A DNA stretch of 33,313 bases from the NCBI GenBank assembly GCA_937890965.1, contig CALAEG010000408.1, forward strand, positions 1 to 33,313, in the 5' to 3' direction. Shown here piece by piece: positions 18,035-26,833 of this stretch. The position numbers and the translations under genes were made by a program. Below the pieces are notes generated by a model that was not told where the DNA came from, ran no database searches, and saw nothing but the letters and a program-made list of their open reading frames with translations. The stretch is from an uncultured Caulobacteraceae bacterium (lineage in GTDB: Bacteria > Pseudomonadota > Alphaproteobacteria > Caulobacterales > Caulobacteraceae). How positions within the stretch are numbered: the first letter of the stretch is position 1; the number at the start of each line of letters is the position of its first letter.

Positions 18035-18565
18035 CTACGCCGGCCTTGTGGCCGCATAGACCCAATGGCGGCGAAGCGGGTCGCCTTCCGGCAGGTTCGG
18101 GTGGTCGAAGTCCCGGGACGGATCGCGCGTGAGGCCGGCGCGGGCCATGACCGCCTGTGAGCGCCGGTTGGTGTCGGCGGTGAAGGCGATGATCTCTTCG
18201 AACTTCAGCCGATCGAATCCGTCGAGCACGGCGGCACGCGCCGCCTCGGCGGCGTAGCCAAAGCCCCACGCCGCGCGCGCCAGGCCCCAGCCGGCCTCGA
18301 TCCCGGTCACGGGCAGGGTTTCGTGGACTGGCGCTAGGCCGCAATAGCCCAGAAAGGCGCCGTCTGCGGTCCGCTCGATGGCCCAGCGGGTGTACCCGCG
18401 CTCATCGAACCCACTGGCGAACCGCTCGAACCGCTGGTTGGCCGCGTCAGGCGTAGGGACGCCGCCCAGCCAGCTCATCACCTCCGGGTCGGCGGTCACA
18501 GCCAGGAAGGGCTCGCGGTCCGCCTCAGTCCACGGGCGCAGGACCAGGCGTTCGGTGTCGATCAT
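18035..18565 (-). CDS. GNAT-family N-acetyltransferase (RimJ/RimL-like)
   Basis: MIDTERLVLRPWTEADREPFLAV; GWGLARAAWGFGYAAEAARAAVLDGFDRL; TADTNRRSQAVMARAGL. Confidence 0.92.
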   Translation of the reverse strand: MIDTERLVLRPWTEADREPFLAVTADPEVMSWLGGVPTPDAANQRFERFASGFDERGYTRWAIERTADGAFLGYCGLAPVHETLPVTGIEAGWGLARAAWGFGYAAEAARAAVLDGFDRLKFEEIIAFTADTNRRSQAVMARAGLTRDPSRDFDHPNLPEGDPLRRHWVYAATRPA

Positions 18566-19440
18566 GCCGGTCGGGGCTCGGTGAGGGCGCCATAGAGGTC
18601 GGGGCGGCGGTCGCGGAAGAAGCCCCAGGCGGCGCGGTGGCGGGCCATGAAGTCCAGGTCGAAACTGGCGACGGCGAAGCCCTCGTCGTCGGGACCCAGG
18701 TCGGCGACCAGGTCGCCGCGATGGTCACAGATGAAGCTCGAGCCATAGAAGCGCTGGCCGCCGCCCGGATAGTCGTTCCAGGGCTCGAACCCGGTGCGGT
18801 TGGCGCCGGCGACCGGGATGATGTTGGAGACCGCATGCCCCTGCATGGCGCGCCGCCAGGGCAGGGCGGTGTCGAGGCTGGGATCGTGCGGCTCCGAGCC
18901 GATCGCGGTCGGGTAGAGCAGGGCCTCGGCGCCCATCAGGGTCATGGCGCGGGCGGCTTCCGGGTACCACTGGTCCCAGCAGATGCCGACGCCCAGGCGG
19001 CCATGGCGCGTGTCCCAGACGCGGAAGCCGGTGTCGCCGGGACGAAAATAGTATTTCTCCTGATAGCCCGGTCCGTCCGGGATGTGGCTCTTGCGATAGA
19101 GGCCGAGCAGCGAGCCGTCGGCGTCGATCATCACCAGGCTGTTGAAATAGTGCGGCCCTTCGCGCTCGAAGATCGAGACCGGAATGACCACGCCCAGCTC
19201 CGCCGCCAGCGGGGCCAGCGCGGTGACGCACGGGTGAGTGCGCCAGGGATGGGCCTGGGCGAACCAGCGCTCCTCCTGCCGTACGCAGAAATAGGGCCCC
19301 TGGAACAGTTCCGGCGGCAGGATGACCTGGGCGCCAGCGGCGGCGGCTTCGCGGATGAGGTCGGCCGTGCGGGCGATATTGGCGGCCAGGTCGTCGCCAT
19401 AGGCGCTCTGCAGCACGCCGAGGCTCAAGGTCCGGTTCAT
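18562..19440 (-). CDS. aguB: N-carbamoylputrescine amidase
   Basis: Nitrilase-superfamily Glu-Lys-Cys residues (LPPELFQG, YRKSHIPDG, GVGICWDQWYPE); adjacent to agmatine deiminase. Confidence 0.93.
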   Translation of the reverse strand: MNRTLSLGVLQSAYGDDLAANIARTADLIREAAAAGAQVILPPELFQGPYFCVRQEERWFAQAHPWRTHPCVTALAPLAAELGVVIPVSIFEREGPHYFNSLVMIDADGSLLGLYRKSHIPDGPGYQEKYYFRPGDTGFRVWDTRHGRLGVGICWDQWYPEAARAMTLMGAEALLYPTAIGSEPHDPSLDTALPWRRAMQGHAVSNIIPVAGANRTGFEPWNDYPGGGQRFYGSSFICDHRGDLVADLGPDDEGFAVASFDLDFMARHRAAWGFFRDRRPDLYGALTEPRPA

Positions 19441-20441
19441 GCCGGCTCCTCGCGGCTGATACAGTGGAAGGAGCCGCCGCCGCTGAGCAACGCGCGGGAG
19501 GGCAACCCGATCACAGTCCGCTCCGGAAAGAGGCTCTGCAGGGTGTCCAGTGCGAAGGCGGCGGCGCGGGTCTCGTAGACCGGGGCGATCACCGCGCCGT
19601 TGGCGATGATGAAGTTCATGTGCGAGGCCGGCAACACCGTGCCGTCCTCGTCCTCGATCCGGCCGGGCGAGGCGATGCGGGCCACGGTCAGGGCCGAGCC
19701 GCGCGCGCCGCGCATGGTGGCCAGCCGGCGCGCGGCGTCGTCATAGACCTCCGCATTGGGGTCGCTATGCCCCCAGGCCACCGGGCAGGCCACCACGCCG
19801 GGCGCCACGAAGCGAGCCAGATTGTCGACATGGCCGTCGGTGTGGTCGTTGGCCAGGCCGTCGCCCAGCCAGAGCACGGCGCGCGCGCCAAGATTGGCGG
19901 TCAGCGCGGCTTCCGCCTCCGCCTCGCTCCAGTCGGCATTGCGGTTGGGGTTGAGCAGGCACTGGCGGGTGGTCAGCACGGTGCCGAAACCGTCGTGGTC
20001 CAGCGCGCCGCCTTCGATCACGCAGGGCGCGGTGTACAAGGGCGCGCCGGCGGCGGCGGCGATCTGCTCGGCGACGATCTCGTCGCCGTCCAGCAAATAC
20101 TTGCCGCCCCAGCCGTTGAAACGGAAGGCCTGGGCGGTGAACAGGCCGTCGCGGTCGAGGAAGATCGGCCCGGTGTCGCGCAGCCAGACGTCGCCAAAGA
20201 GGCCGCGGACGATCTCGATCCCGGCGGCGTCCTCAAGCAGGGCGCGGGCGGCGGCCTCCGCCGCGTCGCCGCGCACCATCAGCCTGACCCGCTCCTTGCC
20301 TGGCCCGGCCAGGGCGCGCGCCAGGGCGGCGGTCTCGGCCTGGGCGGCGACGAGGTTCTCCTCCCACAGCTCCGCATGGCTCGGAAAGCCCAGCCACATC
20401 GCCCGATGCGGCGACCACTCTGCGGGAACGGGCGCGATCAT
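19437..20441 (-). CDS. aguA: Agmatine deiminase
   Basis: MPAEW-like N-terminus VPAEWSPHRAMWLGFPSH; RDTGPIF; FNGWGGKY; DGHVDNLARFV; GGGSFHCISREEP. Confidence 0.95.
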   Translation of the reverse strand: MIAPVPAEWSPHRAMWLGFPSHAELWEENLVAAQAETAALARALAGPGKERVRLMVRGDAAEAAARALLEDAAGIEIVRGLFGDVWLRDTGPIFLDRDGLFTAQAFRFNGWGGKYLLDGDEIVAEQIAAAAGAPLYTAPCVIEGGALDHDGFGTVLTTRQCLLNPNRNADWSEAEAEAALTANLGARAVLWLGDGLANDHTDGHVDNLARFVAPGVVACPVAWGHSDPNAEVYDDAARRLATMRGARGSALTVARIASPGRIEDEDGTVLPASHMNFIIANGAVIAPVYETRAAAFALDTLQSLFPERTVIGLPSRALLSGGGSFHCISREEPA

Positions 20442-20482
20442 GGTGACGCCTAATAGACCAAGCCGCCGGCGTGAAAAGGGTC

Positions 20483-21079
20483 CTAGCGCAGCGCCAGGGG
20501 CCCCCAGATGCGCTTCAGGACACCGTCCTTGCCGCAGCCGGTGCGGTAGGCGGCGTAGGCGAAGACGTTCTTGTCGGAATAGTGCTGGTGATAGTCCTCA
20601 GCCGGCCAGAACACCACGGCGTCGCGGATGGGGGTGACGATCCTGCCCTTCAGCGGCCCCTGTTCCAGCGCGGCCTTGGAGGCCTCGGCGATGCGGCGCT
20701 GGTCGGGAGAACTGACGAAGATGGCGCTGTGATAGGAGGACCCCCGGTCGCAAAAGGCGCCGCCTTGATCGGTCGGGTCGATCACGTGCCAGTAGCGCTG
20801 CACCAGGGCGGCATAGCTGATCCTGGCCGGATCGAAGGTGATCTTGATCGATTCCAGATGGCCGGTGGTCTCGGTGGAGACATCCTCATAGGTGGGATGG
20901 GCCACGTGACCGCCAGTGTAGCCGACCAGTGTGTCGACCACGCCGGGGATGTGCTCCATGTCGTGCTGCATGGACCAGAAGCAGCCGCCGGCGAAGATGG
21001 CGGTCTGGGCGGGCGCCGCGAAGGCTGGCGCGGCGAACGCGAGCGCGAAAGCGGCGGCGAGAGCGACGATGCGTTTCAT
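20483..21079 (-). CDS. msrA: Peptide-methionine (S)-S-oxide reductase, exported form
   Basis: Signal peptide; AIFAGGCFWSMQHD catalytic GCFW; VGYTGGHVAHPTYEDVSTETTGHLESI; AEDYHQHY. Confidence 0.95.
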   Translation of the reverse strand: MKRIVALAAAFALAFAAPAFAAPAQTAIFAGGCFWSMQHDMEHIPGVVDTLVGYTGGHVAHPTYEDVSTETTGHLESIKITFDPARISYAALVQRYWHVIDPTDQGGAFCDRGSSYHSAIFVSSPDQRRIAEASKAALEQGPLKGRIVTPIRDAVVFWPAEDYHQHYSDKNVFAYAAYRTGCGKDGVLKRIWGPLALR

Positions 21080-21159
21080 CCGTCAATAGTGGGCGGCGCG
21101 GGTGGCCGGTTCAAGGCGAAGGCTTGCATCCCGCCGCCGCCCGGCCTTTAAGGCCCGCC

Positions 21160-22839
21160 ATGGTTCAAGGACTTTATCCACTGGCGCGCGAGGCGAAGTC
21201 CTGGCCATTCGAGCAGGCCCGTCTGCTGATCGGGCGGATTCTGCGCCTGCGCCTGACCCAGGCTGAGCGCGACCTGGCCGCGACCCTGATCGAAGCCGGC
21301 AAGGCCGACGAGGCGGCCGCGACCTTCGCCGCCTTGCGCAAGCCGGTTGTGTTCGAATGCGGCTACGGCCCCTCAGGCCCGCCGCACCTGGGCACCTTCG
21401 GCGAGGTGGCGCGGCCGGCCATGGTGCGCCAGGCCTTTCGCGCGCTCACCGACGACGCCATCCCGACCCGGCTGATCTGCGTCTCCGACGACATGGACGG
21501 CCTGCGCCGCATCGCCCCCAACCTGCCCAACCAGGCGATGCTGCACGAAGACCTCGGCAAGCCGCTCACCGTGGTGCGCGATCCCTTCGGCGAGCACGAC
21601 AGTTTCGGCGCGCATAACAACGCCCGCCTGCGCGCCTTTCTCGACGAGGCCGGCTTCGACTACGAGTTCGTCTCGGCCACCGAGGCCTATCGCTCCGGCC
21701 GCTACGACAAGACGCTTTTGACCGCACTGGCCCGCTTCGACGACATCCAGGCCATCATGCTGCCGACGCTGGGGCCGGAGCGGCGGGCGACCTATTCGCC
21801 CTTCCTGCCTATCAGCCCGACCACCGGCCGCGTGCTCGAGGTTCCGATGCTCGAAACCCACCCCGAGCGTGGGACCATCGTCTTTGCCGAGGAGGACGGA
21901 AGCCGGGTGGAGATCCCGGTCACCGGCGGCGCGGTCAAGATGCAGTGGCGGCCCGACTGGGCGCTGCGCTGGACCGCGCTGGAGGTCGATTTCGAGATGT
22001 CCGGCAAGGACCTGATCGACTCGGTCAAGGTCTCCAACAAGATCTGCCGCGTGCTCGGCGGCGAGCCGCCTGACGGGTTCAATTTCGAACACTTCCTGGA
22101 TGAGAACGGCCAGCGCATCTCCAAGTCCAAGGGCAACGGCCTGACCATGGAGGACTGGCTGCGCTACGGGACGCCCGAGAGCCTGGCCTACTACATGTTC
22201 CAGTCGCCGCGTTCGGCCAAGCGGCTCTATTTCGACGTCATCCCGCGCGCCACGGACGAATATCTGCAGCAGCTCGATGCCTATAATCGCCGGGAAAATT
22301 CGAGCAATCCGCTCGACAACCCGGCCTGGTTCGTCCACCGCGGCCAGCCGCCCGAGCGCGGCTCGCCGGTGTCGTTCAGCCTGCTGCTCACCCTGGTCGA
22401 GGCCGCCAACGCCTCGGACAAGGCCATCCTCTGGGGCTTTTTGAGCCGCCACCTGCCGGGCGCCTCGCCGGTCACCGAGCCCCTGCTCGACCGGCTGTGC
22501 GGCTACGCCATCAACTATTACGAGGACTTCGTTCGCCCGGCGAAGACGTTCCGGCCGCCGACCGACCGCGAACGCGCGGCCTTCACCGACCTTTTGACCC
22601 GGCTCAAGGCCCTGCCGCACGATTGCGAGTCCGGTGAACTCATCCAGAACGAGGTCTATGCGGCGGGCAAGGCGGCGCAGTACGAGCCTTTGCGCGACTG
22701 GTTCTCCGCCCTCTACGAGGTGCTGCTCGGCCAGAGCCAGGGACCTCGCTTCGGCTCCTTCGCCGCTATCTTCGGACTGGAGCGCACCATCGGCCTGATC
22801 GAGCGGGCGCTGGCCGGCGAGGATCTGGCCGAAAGCTAA
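21160..22839 (+). CDS. lysK: Class I lysine--tRNA ligase
   Basis: Start MVQGLYPLAREAKSWPFEQA; PSGPPHLGTFGEV (HIGH-like), QRISKSKGNGLTMEDW (KMSKS-like), class I LysRS architecture. Confidence 0.95.
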   Translation: MVQGLYPLAREAKSWPFEQARLLIGRILRLRLTQAERDLAATLIEAGKADEAAATFAALRKPVVFECGYGPSGPPHLGTFGEVARPAMVRQAFRALTDDAIPTRLICVSDDMDGLRRIAPNLPNQAMLHEDLGKPLTVVRDPFGEHDSFGAHNNARLRAFLDEAGFDYEFVSATEAYRSGRYDKTLLTALARFDDIQAIMLPTLGPERRATYSPFLPISPTTGRVLEVPMLETHPERGTIVFAEEDGSRVEIPVTGGAVKMQWRPDWALRWTALEVDFEMSGKDLIDSVKVSNKICRVLGGEPPDGFNFEHFLDENGQRISKSKGNGLTMEDWLRYGTPESLAYYMFQSPRSAKRLYFDVIPRATDEYLQQLDAYNRRENSSNPLDNPAWFVHRGQPPERGSPVSFSLLLTLVEAANASDKAILWGFLSRHLPGASPVTEPLLDRLCGYAINYYEDFVRPAKTFRPPTDRERAAFTDLLTRLKALPHDCESGELIQNEVYAAGKAAQYEPLRDWFSALYEVLLGQSQGPRFGSFAAIFGLERTIGLIERALAGEDLAES

Positions 22840-22857
22840 CTGAGCAGTGATCAGTTA
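22837..22857. repeat. Perfect 7-bp inverted repeat at lysK 3' end
   Basis: TAACTGA-gcagtga-TCAGTTA, beginning at the lysK stop codon. Confidence 0.5.
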
Positions 22858-22858
22858 A

Positions 22859-22877
22859 GCTTGACGTTAACGTAAGC
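22859..22877. promoter_or_regulatory. Putative MerR/LiuR-type operator
   Basis: GCTTGACGTTAACGTAAGC with perfect palindromic core ACGTTAACGT, 37 nt upstream of the merR start. Confidence 0.5.
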
Positions 22878-22913
22878 GTGACCTAGCAATGATCGGGCAA
22901 CGGAGGCGAAACC

Positions 22914-23387
22914 ATGCCCGACCTGAGGCGCCCTGAGCGCACCTACACCATCCGCCAGTTGTGTATCGAATTCAAAGTGACGCCGCGGGCGCTGCGTTTC
23001 TATGAGGACAAGGGGCTGCTCTCGCCGGCGCGCGAGGGGCTGAACCGGGTCTACAACTATCGCGACCGCGCCCGCCTGACCCTGATCCTGCAAGGCAAGC
23101 GGGTTGGCCTGAGCCTGTCCGACATCCGCGAGATCCTCGAACTCTACTCGCCGGACGACGGCGGCGCGGCCCAGGCGGCCAAGTCGCTGCGCAAGTTCCG
23201 CGACCAGATCGTGGCGCTCGAGGCCAAGCGCGAGGACATCGACCACGCGCTGGAAAGCCTGCGCGAAGGCTGCGCGGCGATGGAGGCGCGACTGGCCCAG
23301 ACCCGTCCGGATCTCTTGCCCCAGGCGACGGAAGCCGTTGAGACGCCGCGCCAGCGCCTGGACGCCGTGCACGAATTCGCCAAATAG
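22914..23387 (+). CDS. MerR-family transcriptional regulator (LiuR-like)
   Basis: YTIRQLCIEFKVTPRALRFYEDKGLLSPAREGLNRVYNYRDRARL HTH and C-terminal coiled coil. Confidence 0.9.
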   Translation: MPDLRRPERTYTIRQLCIEFKVTPRALRFYEDKGLLSPAREGLNRVYNYRDRARLTLILQGKRVGLSLSDIREILELYSPDDGGAAQAAKSLRKFRDQIVALEAKREDIDHALESLREGCAAMEARLAQTRPDLLPQATEAVETPRQRLDAVHEFAK

Positions 23388-23425
23388 TCCTAAGCTTCGG
23401 ACTTTAAGCCACACGGTTGACCGCC

Positions 23426-25210
23426 ATGAGCTACCGCGCCCCCGTTCGCGACCAGATGTTCGTGCTCCGGGAGGTGCTGGAGCTCGACCGCTACAGCAAT
23501 CTGCCGGGCTTCGCCGACGCCTCGCTGGATACGGTCGAGCAGATCCTGACCGAGTCGGCGCGCTTCTGCGAAGAGGTGCTGGCCCCGCTCAACAGGGTGG
23601 GCGACACCGAGGGCTGCCACTGGTCCGGCGACTTCAGCGTCACCACGCCCAAAGGCTTCAAGGACGCCTATGCGACCATGGTCGCGGCCGGATGGCCGGC
23701 GCTGGGCTCGGCCACCGAGTTCGGCGGCCAGGGCCTGCCGCGGGTGGTCAACCTGGCCTATTCCGAGATGTCCTCGGCGGCCAACATGGCCTTTTCCATG
23801 TATCCCGGCCTGACCCACGGGGCCTATTCCGCCATCGTCGAAGGCGGCTCGCCCGAGCAGAAGGCCACCTACCTGCCCAAGCTGGCGAGCGGCCAGTGGG
23901 GCGGGACCATGAACCTGACCGAACCCCAGTGCGGCACCGATCTTGGCCTCCTTCGCAGCAAGGCCACACCACAGGCCGACGGCTCCTATCGCATCACCGG
24001 CGAGAAGATCTGGATCTCCGGCGGCGAGCACGATCTGGCGGAAAACATCGTCCACCTGGTGCTGGCCCGCATCGAGGGCGCGCCGGCCGGAGTGCGCGGC
24101 ATCTCGCTGTTCATCACGCCCAAGTTCCTGCCCTCGGCCGACGGCGGGGTCGGCCCGCGCAATGAGGGCGTCAAGTGCGTCGGCCTTGAAGAGAAGATGG
24201 GCATCCACGGCAACGCCACCTGCTTCATGTCCTATGAGGACGCCCAGGGCTGGCTGATCGGCGAGGAGAATGCCGGCCTGCGTCTGATGTTCGTGATGAT
24301 GAACGAGGCCCGGCTGGGCGTCGGCCTGCAGGGCCTGGCCCAGGGCGAGGCGGCCTATCAGGCGGCCTGCGACTTCGCGCGCGAGCGGCTGCAGGGCCGC
24401 GCGCTCTCCGGCCCGAAGAACCCCGACGGGCCGGCCGATCCGATCATCGTGCATCCGGACATCCGCCGCATGCTGATGGATAGCCGCGCCATCCTCGAGG
24501 GCGGCCGCGCCTTCCTGCTCTGGACCGGGCTGCAGGGCGACCTGATGCACGAGAGCCCGGACGAGGCGGTGCGCCAGCGGGCGTCCGACTATATGGGCCT
24601 GATGACCCCGGTGACGAAGGGCTTCCTGACCGACAAGGGCTTCAAGATCTGTTCCGACGCCATGCAGGTGCACGGCGGCTCGGGCTTTACCGAGCACTTC
24701 CCGGCCAGCCAGTATCTGCGCGATGTACGCATCAGCATGATTTACGAGGGCACGAACGGCATCCAGGCGCTGGACCTGGTCGGCCGCAAGCTGGCCGCCA
24801 ACGGCGGCCGCGCGGTGTTCGGCTTCTTTGGCGAGATCGACGCCTTCGCCGCCGCGCACGCGGGCGATGACGGCCTGGCTCCCTTCGTCGAGGGCCTGGC
24901 GGGGGTGAAGGCGCAGCTGCAGGAGGCCACCACCTGGCTGATGCAGAACGGCCTGCAGAACCCGGAAGAGGCGGGCGCCGCCTCGACCGACTATCTGCAC
25001 CTCTTCGGCCTGACGGCGTTGGCCTATATGTGGGCGCTGATGGCCAAGGCGGCGTTGCCTAAGGCCGCTGACCCCGACCCCTTCTACGCTGACAAGCTGA
25101 CCACCGGCCGCTACTTCCTCGACCGCATCCTGCCCGACAGCGCCAGCCACCTGGCCAAGCTGAAGGCGGGCGCGAAGAGCATGATGGCGCTGAAGGCGGA
25201 GGCCTTTTAG
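23426..25210 (+). CDS. Acyl-CoA dehydrogenase with C-terminal extension (DmdC-like)
   Basis: MNLTEPQCGTDLGLLRSKA; ITGEKIWISGGEHD; MQVHGGSGFTEHFPASQYLRDVRISMIYEGTNGIQALDLVGRKL. Confidence 0.93.
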   Translation: MSYRAPVRDQMFVLREVLELDRYSNLPGFADASLDTVEQILTESARFCEEVLAPLNRVGDTEGCHWSGDFSVTTPKGFKDAYATMVAAGWPALGSATEFGGQGLPRVVNLAYSEMSSAANMAFSMYPGLTHGAYSAIVEGGSPEQKATYLPKLASGQWGGTMNLTEPQCGTDLGLLRSKATPQADGSYRITGEKIWISGGEHDLAENIVHLVLARIEGAPAGVRGISLFITPKFLPSADGGVGPRNEGVKCVGLEEKMGIHGNATCFMSYEDAQGWLIGEENAGLRLMFVMMNEARLGVGLQGLAQGEAAYQAACDFARERLQGRALSGPKNPDGPADPIIVHPDIRRMLMDSRAILEGGRAFLLWTGLQGDLMHESPDEAVRQRASDYMGLMTPVTKGFLTDKGFKICSDAMQVHGGSGFTEHFPASQYLRDVRISMIYEGTNGIQALDLVGRKLAANGGRAVFGFFGEIDAFAAAHAGDDGLAPFVEGLAGVKAQLQEATTWLMQNGLQNPEEAGAASTDYLHLFGLTALAYMWALMAKAALPKAADPDPFYADKLTTGRYFLDRILPDSASHLAKLKAGAKSMMALKAEAF

Positions 25211-25227
25211 CGCCTCCCCAACAACAT

Positions 25228-25333
25228 CCGTCATCCCCCGTTGGAGCCGCGAAGCGGCGGAATGCGGGGGACCCATGAACACCTGATCCAAGACGGTGAT
25301 CATGGTTGGCCCGAACAAGTCGGGCCATGACGG
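25228..25333. repeat. Intergenic MITE/RUP-like inverted-repeat element (106 bp)
   Basis: Terminal CCGTCAT...ATGACGG; internal hairpins GCCGC-gaa-GCGGC, CCATGAACACC/GGTGATCATGG, GGCCCGA-acaag-TCGGGCC. Confidence 0.6.
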
Positions 25334-25347
25334 AAAAGTGGGTAAGG

Positions 25348-25758
25348 CTAGGTCGCGAGCAGCTTGGCTAGCCGCCGCTCAAGCGCTTCGGCGTCCTTCA
25401 GGTCGCATTCCCACACCACCTCGACCCGCCATCCGAGCGCTTCCAGCTTGGCGCGGGTTTCGATGTCGCGGGCGCGGTTGCGGGCGATCTTGGTGGTCCA
25501 GTAGTCGCGGTTGGCTTTCGGCACGCGGGCGCCTCGAACGCAGTCATGGCCGTGCCAGAAGCAGCCGTGAACGAAGACGGCGAGCTTGCGGCCGGGCATG
25601 ACGATGTCCGGTCGGCCGGGCAGATCGCGTCGGTCGAGCCGGTAGCGCGCGCCCAGCCGCCACAACAGGCGGCGAACGACCAGTTCCGGCCCGGTGTCGC
25701 GCGCCTTGACCCGCGCCATCACCGCCGAGCGTTTTTCGGCGGTAAAGACGTCGGTCAT
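25348..25758 (-). CDS. vsr: Very short patch repair endonuclease (Vsr)
   Basis: MTDVFTAEKRSAVMARVKARDTGPELVVRRLLWRLGARYRL; DLPGRPDIVMPGRKLAVFVHGCFWHGHDC. Confidence 0.95.
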   Translation of the reverse strand: MTDVFTAEKRSAVMARVKARDTGPELVVRRLLWRLGARYRLDRRDLPGRPDIVMPGRKLAVFVHGCFWHGHDCVRGARVPKANRDYWTTKIARNRARDIETRAKLEALGWRVEVVWECDLKDAEALERRLAKLLAT

Positions 25759-26747
25759 CAGAGCCCGTCGAACAGGGCCGTCGACAGGTAGCGCTCGGCG
25801 AAGCTCGGGATGATGGTGACGATCAGCTTGCCGGCATAGGCGTCTTCCGAGGCCAGGCGGAAGGCGGCGGAGAGCGCCGCGCCGGAGGAAATCCCGCCGG
25901 GCAGGCCCTCGATTCGGGCGGCCTTGCGCGCCATCTCGAAGGCCTCGTCGTTGGAGACGGTCATCACCCGGTCGATGACGCCGCGATCGAGCACGCCTGG
26001 TACGAAGCCCGCGCCGATCCCCTGGATCTTGTGCGGTCCGGCCGGGCCGCCGGACAGCACCGCCGAGCCCTCCGGCTCCAGCGCGATCATCTGCACCGAG
26101 GGCTTCTTGGCCTTCAGCACGTGGCCGACGCCGGTGATGGTGCCGGCGGTGCCGACCCCGGAAACCACCGCGTCCACCTTGCCGCCGGTGTCGCTCCAGA
26201 TCTCCTCGCCGGTCGAGACCTGGTGCACCATGGGGTTGGCCATGTTCTCGAACTGCTGCGGCATGACCGAGCCGGGAATCTCGGCCAGCAACTCCTGGGC
26301 GCGGGCGACGGCGCCGCGCATGCCCTTTTCCGCCGCCGTCAGCTCAAGCCTGGCGCCCAGCAGCACCAGCATCTTGCGCCGCTCCATCGACATGCTCTCC
26401 GGCATCACCAGGATGATCGGATAGCCCTTGGCGGCGGCCACGAAGGCCAGAGCGATTCCGGTATTGCCGCTGGTCGGCTCGATGATGGTCGAGCCGTGTT
26501 TCAAAAGGCCCTGGGCCTCTAGGGATTCGATCATCGAGGCGCCGATGCGGTCCTTGACGCTGCCAAGCGGATTGAAGAATTCCAGCTTGGCCAGCACTTC
26601 GCCCTTGGGCTTCAGCTCGGCGGTCAGCCGCGGCAGCCGGATCAGCGGCGTGTCGCCGATGGTGTCGATGATGGAGTCATAGATCTTGCCGCGCCCGGCG
26701 CGCTTGAAGCGGGCGGCGTCATAGGCTTTGGCGGCGGTCGTGGTCAT
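25758..26747 (-). CDS. cysK: Cysteine synthase A (O-acetylserine sulfhydrylase)
   Basis: LGSVKDRIGASMIE PLP lysine motif; EPTSGNTGIALAFVAAAKGY; GVGTAGTITGVG; GISSGAALSAA. Confidence 0.94.
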   Translation of the reverse strand: MTTTAAKAYDAARFKRAGRGKIYDSIIDTIGDTPLIRLPRLTAELKPKGEVLAKLEFFNPLGSVKDRIGASMIESLEAQGLLKHGSTIIEPTSGNTGIALAFVAAAKGYPIILVMPESMSMERRKMLVLLGARLELTAAEKGMRGAVARAQELLAEIPGSVMPQQFENMANPMVHQVSTGEEIWSDTGGKVDAVVSGVGTAGTITGVGHVLKAKKPSVQMIALEPEGSAVLSGGPAGPHKIQGIGAGFVPGVLDRGVIDRVMTVSNDEAFEMARKAARIEGLPGGISSGAALSAAFRLASEDAYAGKLIVTIIPSFAERYLSTALFDGL

Positions 26748-26833
26748 GGCGGGCGGCTCTCTCGTGGTTTCGGCCTTCGAAACCCACTCTAAGCGCTGGG
26801 GATAAGCCTTGTCCGCCCAGAAATCGTCGGCGC

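Noticed and set aside
22855-22870. TTAA-N8-TTAA as a CtrA binding site
   Set aside because: CtrA consensus spacing is TTAA-N7-TTAA; spacing here is off by one and the sequence is better explained by the palindromic MerR-type operator.
23390-25318. 642-aa minus-strand ORF
   Set aside because: Lies antisense to the acyl-CoA dehydrogenase; low-complexity R/G/A/H/Q-rich translation typical of antisense shadow ORFs in high-GC DNA.
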